A stretch of 64,000 nucleotides of DNA from contig JAZARR010000212.1 of NCBI GenBank assembly GCA_037389465.1, positions 4,234,001 to 4,298,000 on the forward strand, in the 5' to 3' direction. Below, in pieces: positions 13,231-25,500 of this stretch. How positions within the stretch are numbered: position 1 is the stretch's first letter; each line of letters begins with the position of its first letter. Source of the stretch: Baylisascaris procyonis (Eukaryota; Nematoda; Chromadorea; Rhabditida; Ascarididae). Position numbers and translations under genes: made by a program. The notes below the pieces were generated by a model. The model was not told where the DNA came from. It did no database searches and saw nothing but the letters and a program-made list of their open reading frames with translations.

Positions 13231-15393
13231 GTGATTCCGGAATAGACGCATTTCCCATCAAACAAAACGCTCGCTATAAACATATCCGCTCCAATCGCCG
13301 ACGAGGGTGGGCTCACTCAACAGTTACTAGATCATGATGCACACACAGCAGCGCAATGAGTCCTTTTTTAAGTGAAGAGTAAGTTGCACTCTCTTGCCGC
13401 CCTCCCGCCCAAAAGAAAAGAAACATTCTAGAACGTCGATTTTCACAGTCCACCAACACTTTGGCAATGATGCGTAGTGAGGGGGATTTGCACTGCATCT
13501 CCAGAAATTGATGTTTTTCAAAAGCTCCACGTGTAGCTGATTCCGTTCTGCTTATAATCATACCGAAGATATTCCTTACCTTTCACCTCCACAATTTAAC
13601 CAGTTTATTCATAGCAGTAATTGTTGCGCCTACTGAGATGATTACTGGTTTTTAACAGGACCTTTTTTCAAAGACTTTCGAGTGGTGAATGATGCTGCCA
13701 CAGGCGTTTCAGATATTTTAAAAACTCAGAGTAATAATGCATTATTAATAATACATTTTATAAACTATATTATTCGTTCCGTCATCTTTTTAGAGACAAG
13801 ATAATAAAATACGTTCTATCGTTCATTATAATACAAAAATGAGGGACGCATTTATTGGTTTCTAAGCTGTTGATTCAAGTGATGAGCAAGGAATCTGCAA
13901 TGTAATTTTAAAAAAAATAAATAGAATTTGCCATTTATTGGAAGGTATTAAACTCTTGAAAAGTAACGTCAATATGATGCTGTAGAACAATAAAATCTAT
14001 CTCTCTGTGAGGATGTGCGGTCAGCGATATAAAGGTCATGTATCAATTTTTCGGATGCTTTCAAAAACTTGGAAACTTTTGTTCTAATTTGAAAACTCGT
14101 TACAGCATTTTTATTTCAACCCAGTACTGATCGTGGGATTTCCTTCTAGACGATACCTTAGGAATGGGCTCTGTTCATAGAGTCAGATGACGTTCGACTC
14201 TACAAACATTGTCGGGATCTCATATTTTTGTAAAGTTGTAAGGCAGCAGAGCGACCACGAAAATTGGCCTTCGAAGTGAATGTAACTTCTTATGCACGAC
14301 AATGAATCTCTTTGCAAAAAATATGCGTTCATGCTTTTCGGACAGCCGCTGCTGTTTGCAATTCGTACATTTGTTGGATGATCAATGTACGTCCTAGAGC
14401 TGGTATGCGCCACATTGATTACATCCACTAGCAGTGATTTAGACATGTGCTTGGCTCTACATCAACAGCCTACACTATATAAATTCATGCACCCACTACA
14501 TCACATAACTGTTCGTTTTCTTGCGCTAATTTCCTTGCTTCTTTCTTTGAGTGTTGATTTTTTGTTTTTTACTCGCAGCGAGACAGATACCTACGACCTG
14601 TTTCATGCCATAACCATCTTGCCCAATTTGTAGGTAAAGAACGTACCTGCCGAAAAGCAGACGCCAACTTTGTCCAAGCGAGCCATGAGGAAAGAAAACA
14701 AAGATGCACTAGTTGTTCACAATGATGTCCTCTGACCTACTTTTCTTTCATATTCAATTTTGACAGTTGATAAAATGTTTAGGATTCCAGGCTTATCACT
14801 TTCGGGGTTAACTATTTGATTCAGCGTTGTTTCCTTGTTATTTTCTCAACTGTTCCTCCTCTCTTTCCCCCTCCTTTTAAAATGGACTCATTCTCCTTGT
14901 CCTGACCGTTCACGAACCATTAGATCGTACATAGATGCTTATCTAAGACAGCAAAGGTTGTTAAAATTTTATCATTTATGATACAAATAACCAGCAATGG
15001 GAAGCGAAAAGGCATTGGAATGCACTTGAGAGGTAAATGCTGAGGCAAGCGGTGGCACACGTGTGGGCCACATAAAGTGCACAAGGGAGTTATTCCCCGT
15101 TTGTACTCCCCTCCCCCCACCGCCCACAGGCAGACTGTCTCCTACTCAACAAAATAGGGCTACATGTGTGTTCCCCCCGAATTAACACCTGTTGCAAATT
15201 GCATAAGCTCGTACTTCATCATCTTAAGCCTTCGTCTCGAACATACATCGACTTGGTAAAGCAGTGAAGAGCCTAATCTTCGGGAATCACAAACGAGGAA
15301 ATATAGTAAATCAGCAGAAATCGCTTGTGGGCATATTACAGATCTTTGAATTCATTTCTACATAAGATGTCAAGCATAGAGAAAGATACTCAC
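13231..15393. other. Intergenic DNA, no gene recognised
   Basis: I find no splice-supported or conserved coding segment. Short open frames on both strands (for example minus 13313-13561 and 14183-14446) show no motif. A GC-richer patch around 15000-15130 is unexplained. Confidence 0.5.
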
Positions 15394-15546
15394 AATACGG
15401 CGAAAATGCAATCAATATTATAGCCAGAAGCAGCAAGATTGGGAACAGATCACTGTGTTTTAGTAAGGACGAAATCCGTGCGCAACAATATTCCGAAAAT
15501 TGCGTTCCAACAAAGCAAAATGATTGGGGTACATCCCTATATAAGG
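15394..15546 (-). CDS. Possible single exon of an unidentified minus-strand gene
   Basis: On the minus strand the segment is bounded by a good acceptor (TTCTTCGCAG before 15546) and a good donor (GTGAGT after 15394). One frame is open across all of it, encoding about 50 residues that end in a hydrophobic stretch, FPILLLLAIILIAF, which could be a membrane segment. No neighbouring exons could be linked, and a second frame is open over most of the length. Treat as a splice-site-based candidate only. Confidence 0.28.
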
Positions 15547-16727
15547 CTGCGAAGAAAGAGCATTGAAGCATTGCAAAATGTTCCCACAAATATAACCAAG
15601 TATGACAAACCTAGGATGAGGCCGTGGTATAAACAAACTCCAATCCCTTAAAATAAACCTTCATCTATTGGAATGGTTTCGACAAAATAAGGCAGTTGTG
15701 AGGCAACAAGCAATGATACACCACTGAATTGTTTCGCTCGCTTGGTGGAATTTATACCTTTTCAAATCAAATCATTAGGAAGATCACTTCTGCACGTTGT
15801 CTGCCACTTAGAAGCGTTTACGGTATGGGTGGAAAATCTAGAGAAGTATACCGATGTCCAATTGTAAAGCAATAAAAACTGCACGAAATGTTTCCTTATG
15901 AGGGATCTAGCGCGACTCACCGATGCATATTCATATCAATGCGGGTTTATTTATATGGACGAACAATGAAAGGATTGTAATATAATGATTTTACCCCGCA
16001 TAACTTTACAGTAATTTCGCACCCTTGGAGGCACAAGAGCAGCACTATAGCACTTTGCAAGTTCGAAGATAAAACCCTTGAATGGGAGCATGTTCAAGCA
16101 CGGAAACGCTGAATACTATATTTTTGTAGAACGAAATCATAAAAAAAAGGGTTGCACTTTATTAAATGCTACTCTCTATGCTCAGAAAACCTTCTTTGCG
16201 TAACTTTTGCTTCCGATGCTGCCAAATGCTCCGATACGCTATATGCGCATCAAAAAGTGCGAAATTTCGTACGTAGCAATAAATTTTTCACATGGATATC
16301 ACACTTCCCATATGATATAATAGAGGGAATTTTTGCTGATATTCGTTCCACGAGCAAGCTTACGCTAATTTACAACAATCATTATATCAAGTGAGTACGA
16401 CAATGAAGCAAAAGATGAATGGATTTACGATCAATCATTTCAACTTAGTGGATTTGGGTTGGAAATAGAGACCGAATTCGATAACCAACAGCAAACAATA
16501 AATCAAGGAATTAAGATTTTGTCGTTGGTAAAATAGTGGACTTCAATGATCGCAAGTGTGAAAAGGTGTTAACATTCAATTTGACATATTATCAAAAAGT
16601 TTTTGTTCGTTTTAAATAAATAAAGTCGAAACTAGTAAGCAGCGTATAAAGAAGGTGATAGAAAGAGATCGAAAAGATGAGCGCCTACGTGCGATTCAAG
16701 TCGTACAACGTTGTAAAGTTCGCCCTG

Positions 16728-19528
16728 TCATTCAGCGCTTGATACAGAAGAAAGTGAAGAGGATCTCAATGGCCTCTCCGTTAGCGATTGACGGCGCTCT
16801 CCCAATAAACTCTGCTCAGCTTCACTAGGATCAGTCTCTGGTTCTATTTCATATCTTCCACGGGCTCCCTGCAATATACTGCACTGCTTAAGAGGTGAAA
16901 CGTATATAAGCTATTAGCCAATAACTCTTGAAATCATTTATATTCTCTTCGTACTCAAAAAATCACATCAGCATAAGTTGGTCGCAATTTCTCGAACTCG
17001 GTTAAAACGCAGGTGCATCTATTGCCGATTCCAAAAACAACACTGTCCGTGTGCGTGTGTGTGGCTATCTTCTCTCTTTTATTGCACGATCTAACGGATT
17101 CTTGCACTTGACTTAATTTACGCCCAAAAGATTTACTGCGTCGATATTGATCTCAAAATTTTACTCTCAATGCCACATTTATCTACAGAGGCTCAACGTT
17201 CGGAATTTACCGAAGCAAAACTATAGCTACGGAATATTGAACTATTACTTTAACATTTGACGCTAGATCAGCCATGAAAAATTTCGTAATTTTAAGGATG
17301 AGGTCAACCACTAAAATTACGGGGAACGACGCTTTCAAATGCACTCATTTTGCAATGGAGCATTTTTTTTCGAACATAAGTGCAGCCTTAACGCCTTTTC
17401 AATATTTCTCTTATGATTAAGAGAAAAATCCCTTTTAAAAGCATTTTCACAGCGATCGTCATTTTTGCATTGCCTCTTTCCAATTAAAAACAAAGAAAAA
17501 CGGATACGATGGAGGAAGAAGGAAAATGGTAGGTAGAAAGATAGACAGAAGGGAAAAGCAGTGAGCCATACCTGCTTGTTCATGTGATAAATTAGCGTTC
17601 CAATTGAAATGACAGCGCAGAATGAAATTATGACAACAACAATTGCTGTGACGTAGAGCCTTTTGAGAGAACGCCGCGTTTTCCGACCTCCTTGAAGTAC
17701 TAGTTCATCGTCGTCCTCTGCCACGTCAATGTGCCTTAGAAGACGGCAGTAGTGACGGTTTGCTTGTGTTCGAAAATAAGGGCAACCCTGGAATGATTTA
17801 TATACAAATAAATGCTCTTTACAGGAAAGAATTAGGACGCTTTTGGAAGTACGCTACATGGCATAACGCTATCTGCTATAAACTTTGCGACCTTCAAAAA
17901 CCTTTACAGAAGCTCTACTTATGGAATAATAGCAATATCAAAACATCTTTCGGCATACGTTAGATTTCCAAGGAAGTTGAGAGAAATGCAAACGACCAAA
18001 CCGAGAACATAAGTAATTGTGAAGGCCTAAGAGTTAACGGCGCAAAATCAAAATTCTGTGCCACGCTTTGCTCTGTAACAAAATACGGTAGTTATAGCAA
18101 GCTGTTCTTTTATCGCTTTCCTGATGAAGACAAGTGCACCCATATCACCAAGAGGGTCAGAAATTTGCAGTTGCTTTGAAAAACATTGCTTCCAGTATCT
18201 GGCACTTCGAAACATCCTTCAATAAATATGGCACCAACCTGAGTAATTCGGAACGGTGCCTTGTGAAGGGGTCAAAAGTTCGCCCATCCATATGTTGGTT
18301 TTCACAAAAACATTCTACATTCGCCTCAGAATCTGCCTTCCCAATTCCAAAAATACATGAGAAGGACCAGTCGGCTCACTTGAGACAATCGCAATGAATT
18401 GTTAGAGGTGGTATACTGGACAAGGTTTGCTAAAAATTTGTTCCGGTCGGGGTCTGAATGCGAGAGTCACAGAACCTTAGAAATTTTGGAGGAGCGTAAA
18501 ATGGCGAAGTCGAAGGAATGGAGCTGATCCTGTAAATTTTCATGGGGTACCCACACTGTAGATTTCGTTTGAACTAGTAGTGAATCCCGAGACCAAACAT
18601 GTCAATGGATGGACAGAGAGGCAGTGCCTACTGCATGTTTGTTGACCACAAAGAAAAAATATCAGAAGTGTTAGCTGAAAAGGAAAAGATTAAGGTGTAG
18701 AATATCATGTGGTCATCCTCGCTTTTTTGCTGGGCTGAGACAAATGTAAGAGACATCTCAGCTTAATCTGATATTAGATCTTATGAAAAGTGCATTCATA
18801 AGAAAATGTGCAGTCTGTTATAAAACTCACTTGATTGCGCATATATTTGTGCTGTTAAAAGGTTTTTCTCATTTAGACTTTCGTGCTTTCGAAGTGACAA
18901 ATATCCTCATTTCTGATTTCAAGAAACTATAGCCTGGATATGAAATATTCACATAACAAGTATATCTAAATTAATGGACAATCAAAAAACAAGCAAAATA
19001 CCATTGCGGGGCAATAGTAAGCATCCTGTGAGAGTACTGCCAAAGACAAGTTGTAAGTAGGTCCTGTAATAAGCCTATTCCAAAGCCACTTCGTTGCGTA
19101 CATATGTCCCTTTCTGTTCAGCAATGGACGGTTAGCGATGAACAGTGAATAGGGATAACGTGATGTAATTGTTAGCATTGGAAGTGCAAGAAGTCCGAAT
19201 GTTCTTCTCTGAAAGCAAGAAAAAAAAACTATTCTTAGCGCTTTTTCACAAATGAAACTGTTGTTAATCTTCCCTTCTCCCTTGCTCTTCCCAATTAACG
19301 AATGGATAGCATTTCCCCTCTCCCTCCTTATTATCAAAACACCTCTCAACCCCCACCCGACCCCCTTTTTACATAAACTACAACAAAAGCAGTCGATTCT
19401 CGCAAGATTTTCTTGTGGTTAATGATAAAAATGAGTCGTACTATCGACGCCCACCGTTCCTCACTGTTACATGCACAGTAATCTGTGTTCTATATATACA
19501 TAGTAACATTATTATACATCTAATCTAC

Positions 19529-19581
<53 letters not shown>

Positions 19582-22500
19582 ACGTGAAACTGACCTTAGC
19601 TGGTAGTGAATCGAAGTGTGATTGCAACTGACTGAAGGCGTTCGCCCATGCTTTACTCAGCTCTTTCATAAATTCATCCGATCTTTCTTTCGAGCATCCG
19701 CATCTCGACCTGAGTGGAACTTACAAGAAAACGCTCGATAAAGAATCCCTTATAAGATGAAAATCCAATGAAAAAATCTGGCTCTCTCCCATCTTGCGCT
19801 ACACGTATATAAAACTTTGATGAGTTTTTCAAGATACATCGACGATCGATACCATAACGATCAAGAAATGCAAACTGAGTAATATTATTAGCGGTTTGGA
19901 ATAGATGATTAATGTTAGCAGCAACCTCAGCCTTCCCTCAATGGATGGGACAAAAAAGTATGCTTAACGGATGGGCGATTTATGAGAACCCTTTGAGGAT
20001 AGGTGATGCCAACCTTCGAACGGGTAAAAACGTGGAAAAAAGCATATTTAAAGGAAAATAAGGTAAATATTCTCATCATCTGAATCACAGAAAAAAATAA
20101 TGAATAAGAGAAACTGTAGTTTGTATGAAAGCACTTCGGAATGAACAAAACTCAACTGAGAAAAGAAGTAAAAGAAATACCAATTATGGCACAATGAAAA
20201 GAATGCCCTATTTTATGCTAATTGAACAAGCAATCGAATGTTTAATGAGAATTTAGTAATAGTCGTTTCGTTGCAATTGTTGCAACAATCCCTCTCATAA
20301 AAAGCGCATCATGACGGTTATTAAATGAGAATATGTTCTTGATGATAGCGTGGAGTGTTTATGTCGGTGTTAGACACCGAACGTCGAGTGGAAGTGTTTA
20401 TATTTACGCTCTAAGGATTCACCTTCAACAACCAACACTATCATCTTATAGTCTTTTCGTTCTTTAAAGTGTTGCTTATGTATTGTTTGGCTAGCCACGA
20501 AGCAAAGAAAGACGATAAAATTCATCGTTCATGCAATATGTAAATTCTCTAAAGAACGACACTCGACGAGAAGTCTGATCTATGAATTTTAAAAATTGGT
20601 TTGATCAGTTCGGTCAATCATTGCAATATTATCAATTCGATGATAAATCTGATCAGCGTGACTAATCTCATCAGTGGATCTGCAATTTGAAACTCATCAA
20701 TAAACGGTTCTGACTGTTCAATAAAATCGATTAATTCCATAATGGCTTCTACATATTTTCTCATATTGAAGGACACAGTTTACATATATTAAAAAAAAAA
20801 CATTAATTGTGTAATGGTGGAGGTGAGTGAATCGAAATGACAATACACGATAAAGTAAAAAGTATATTATTAAACTACAAATCTGTGAGAAAATCGGTGC
20901 TACATTCGACCTAGAAATTATAAGTGAACGTCTTAAAAACTTTTCTAGACACATACTTCAGAAGGAAAGCGTATTCTCACTCAACTTGAACTTCGAAAAA
21001 GAAGCAAAGTCCACCTATAACAGTGACACAGGAAATGCACACGAAAGAACCATTCACTGCAAGTCGTACATTTCAGGAAAGATATGGTATTCTCCATCTA
21101 AAACACCTGGGACTTATCGCTTTTCCAAATTTCTAGCAGAAGGTCACAGGAATACGGGAACGCAAATTTACTATCTAACGACTGAACCATATCACTCATT
21201 TTTCGCCATCAAACTTCCAAACTTCTAAAGCCATTAAACTCCACTAGGCCTATATAAGATCTCGCCACACATGGAAACTATTTTAAAATACCGGAAGAAC
21301 CAACATGAGCAATTATAAACAACTTACTTTAGTAAATTCGCTTGCTGTTGATAGGAAGAGGAGACATGAATTGGACCCAATAATACTACGAACGCTTTTC
21401 GTATCCCTTTACTGAGTATCGATATTGCCTCTAGCAGAGAGGCGTAGTCAGGAGACTCACACTGTGTGCATATCTAAACAGATATTTCAGCGCCTTCACT
21501 CCAAAATACCCAAATTCCAACAAGTTTCGTTTTTGTTTCCAAAAATTCTGCTACCAGCTTTTAAGAATTTATCTACTTATAGATTCTGTAACAAAATTTT
21601 GTTTGGCGCTCCAACCGAAAAAGCGTGTTATTCACAATGGAATAGCGCATGACTACAAAATTTTCTGCGTATGTCAAGACTTTCTGGAAAAAGAAAACCT
21701 GTAAGTTTTCTAAGAGCCCTCAAAAATGAACAACGTGTTCTATTCGCTGAAGGGAGCAATAAAAACTGCATATGAAGCACGAGGTTTATTTTATTTGTAC
21801 CTGCAAAACTCTCATGGAAAACAAAGGTTCCAAAAAGACATAAAATATACTCATATTGAACACTTCTGAAATTATTAAGCAAATGTTTCTGAAATTAATT
21901 AGGCAAACGAACTTCTTCAGTGCCAATTGTTATAATGATCATTGCCCATTCGTTATTGGCATCCACTTCACGAAGTGCTTTCATTCTTCTTACGAGTTCC
22001 CTTGCCTTAAATTAACTCATTGGCGAACGTATAATTCATACTGAAAGGTATGAATTAAACGGCAAAGAATTTCAATGACGTCTTTTTCAAGGAACAGCAA
22101 AGTGATTGAATACAATCTATTATTGAAAAAGGCAACCTGGTTTCCTCTAGAGAAATTTAAAGCGACCATAAAAAAGTGACGCGTCTCAATGCAACAAGGT
22201 TAATTGCAATACCTGAAACGGATATTCATACCTGTTCGGGCATACTTGACGAAGTAGCTCCTCCTTCGGCGACGTTCAACTGGTGTGGAGGAAGCTGGTT
22301 CCGTGTGCCCATTCCATGCGACACACCAGCCAACTTATCGTTAAACTCTTGTAGGATATCTACAAACAGATGAAAAAACAACTTTTTCATCAGCACGTCG
22401 CATTTTGCAACACATAGATTACAGCATTATAAAACAGATAATCTACAAACGTGAAAAACTTCAAGCTAAACATATGTTATATTATATGCATACAAAAATA

Positions 22501-25500
22501 TCGCTAGCAACAAAATCGAAAGTCCTCCATTAACCATCAGGAAGGTCTTTAGAGCTTACAACGGAACTAAGTGATTAAGCGAGAATTTAAATACACTTAC
22601 TGGGGACGGTAACGAGCCCATCAATCGTTGCATCACCGCCAATAGGGAACGCTGCCCCTCGAAATTCGATATCAGTGTGTGGCCATAGTCCCCTTCCAGT
22701 CTACAATTCAGCAATTTGTGTGCTTCCGTTGAAATTTCAATACCTACTTTGTAACTCTATTAAAAGCATCTCCCTCTCATCCTTAATCAATTGAAGCCTC
22801 GATGATGAGTGTTGTTATAAGACGTTCCCACAAATAAGAGCCCTCTCACCATCTTAGACCGTTTCATAAACACGGCTACCTTAATGCAGCTTGATGAATA
22901 TATAACTACGTTGGTAACGCTTCAGTGAGAAACAGAAAAGAAATATCCCCAATCAAAAACGAAATAGAAAATTATATGAGAATCACCTCATATTTGATGT
23001 AGTCGATTCAAAAAATCTGTTTGTACCACGCTCTAAAAAATCATTTGAATTTTTGAAAACCCGAAAACTAAATGCACCGACTGTCGCAAACGTTTCACTA
23101 AGGTAGTGACCATGAGCGAAACTACGGCCAAAATGATTTTTTTCTTCATCTCTCACACGTGTAAATTTTTCACAGATCACTGAGGAAGCTTTAAATTGTG
23201 CGGGTATAATTATATGTTGTGGTTATACAGATGGACTTAATGTTATAGAGGTGATAAAACTTGGGACGCTTCATTCCGTCATCTAAAGATTTCTTTACAA
23301 TAGTAACGAAAAAAGAATGAACCAGTGAGATGAATTCATCCCTCCTCTTCAGCAGACTGAACATTAATGTCATTGTTATCCACGAAAAACAAGTGACGAC
23401 AATTAATGAACCTCTTATTGTTTCCGCTTAAACTGAAAAAAGACATATCGACTGCTATCTAAGATCCATTTTTATCGAAGAACTATTTCAAGACTCCGGA
23501 TGAATTTCAATTTTAGCAGCATTTAATTCAAGGGATTTGCAAAAGTATCGCAAAAATGAAACTAAAAACGTACTGCCAATGAGTCGCCCATCGCCGCAAT
23601 GATGCCGATATCTTCGGGAGTGAGGTCGCCAGTATCTGTACCTGTCACGAAATCCGTCTTTATCCGCGGACAACTGAATGTTTTGCGATTGTTGAAGGAG
23701 TTGAATATAAGTGATGCTGCATCTGATTGGTGTGAATCGTGAAGACCCGGCAAACGTGCTGGCGACAACTTCTCGTTATAGTCCTCCACATTCCTTCAAT
23801 AAAATGAATGGAAGTTCTTGTGATTACTATAAAAGGTTCCGAAGAATGAATTGAATCAAACAACGAAATTCAAGTGAAACGATGAGCCTCATAAAAACAA
23901 CCGATCAAAAAGTGAAACGAAATGGAAGAACGGAATTTTTGATGCAAAAAAACAAAATCATGAAATTAAGATGATAGATTAAAGAATTGCTAGCATAGCG
24001 CTTCTTCAAAATAGATCGAACTAAATAAAAAAGCACGAAAACATCGAAGGTCGGTCACAGAGATATGCAGCTGTGCAAGCAAGATGCTTGCATTTGCGAG
24101 GGGCATTTGCAAGAGATATAAAAGGTATTTATTTCTGATTTGGACCCGACGATTTATGAGGCATCGTTTCCGAAAATGCTTAGTTACTTTGGGAAATGCA
24201 AAGCAACGATCAATGATGGGCTATTAATATGCAATGTGCCTAGATTCTGGAATCCGTTATTGAGTGTATCTAACATCTGCATCCACAGCGAATGTAAATC
24301 TTAACGATGGGACATGTTAAGTGTATTAAATGAGGAATAAATAAACGTGCATAAAAATGAAAAAAGAAGCGCTGCATATACAAATAAAAAACTTTCCTCT
24401 TAGCATACAGCGTTGCCATTATGGATCGCAATCCGACAATTTGGACAAGAAAAAAATGAGTGATTTAGCAATTCGGTATAAAAATAATGAACAGCAAGAA
24501 ACATCGATTCTAACACAATACAGTGAGATAAGACATGAACTCCACTAAAATATAGGACTTAAAATATTTTATCGCATGGGCGTAAACCAGAAGAAAACAA
24601 ATGCTGCTGCAAAAGTCTAGAAAATACTCGCATAATGAGCTCGCTTTCTTTTAGCTTAAAGGACTTTCAAAATGCAATTCGATAAGCGTTTTCTGCACTG
24701 GTGCTTACCGCTTGAAATGCGCAAACTTGAGCAAAAAAAAAAAAAAAAACTGCCAGTTCTAATACGCGATGAAAGATATTTGCAAGCCCACATTACAATA
24801 GCGGTAACGTTAACTAAAAAGTTGGGATGGTAGTTCAAAGTCTGAACAATTGCGAAATCGACGATAGCACTAGATGAATAAAATAGTAACAATGAAAAAA
24901 AAAAGCAAAAAAAACCCTTTTAAGGATCCCAGAATTGGCATTTTTCTCTGAAAGATCAGAAGGAATAAAGAAGAAAAAGCAAAATGCAGCTCAAAAGCAG
25001 AGTATGGTGTGCAACGTTCCAATTTAAAAATAACAAATGCTTAAGAAGTACTGCAGCAAATAAAATCAGCGAAATATGGCCATCCGGCCAAAATAATAAA
25101 TCATTTGTGTGTAAGGATCAATTAGTATTCGCAGTGGATTTGCGTTTATGTCATGCGCTGAAAAAATTTCGTCGCTCGTGAGCAAATCGTTAGCATAATT
25201 TTTAAGAAACCAGCGATTTTTCTGAACTATAAAAATTTTTTCGTCGACCAATCTTTTGATAGTAATTCCACAGTTATAAAACTGAAAGCGCGAGAGAGCC
25301 TAGCGAACGCATAAAATGCATAGATCGACTATTGTTTTAGCTGAAACTCAATAACAATTCGCTCTATATTCAATAGGCTCTACTGATTTCAAAACTTTTT
25401 TTGCTGCAGAACTCTTTGTTGTTTCAATTTCTACAACCTCTGTTGCCGTATGATTAAAATTTTCTGAGCAAATTTTTGTAAGATAAGATTGCACATGTCA

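Noticed and set aside
16152..16394. 80-codon plus frame with several Cys residues, and a following acidic frame to about 16536
   Set aside because: No usable acceptor and stops between pieces. A donor-like GTGAGT at its end is not enough to call an exon.
16620..16830. Plus-strand frame rich in Lys/Arg (IERDRKDERLRAIQVVQRCK)
   Set aside because: It is the antisense of the acidic C-terminal exon of the phospholipase B-like gene (16868-16728), which has a good acceptor and a matching phase.
17335..17724. Reading the membrane-helix exon as the N-terminus of a separate type II protein starting at GTG 17724
   Set aside because: No ATG is present. The frame continues upstream to an acceptor at 17788, and the sequence before the helix (CPYFRT) is the expected phospholipase B C-terminal motif, in phase with exon 19208-19002.
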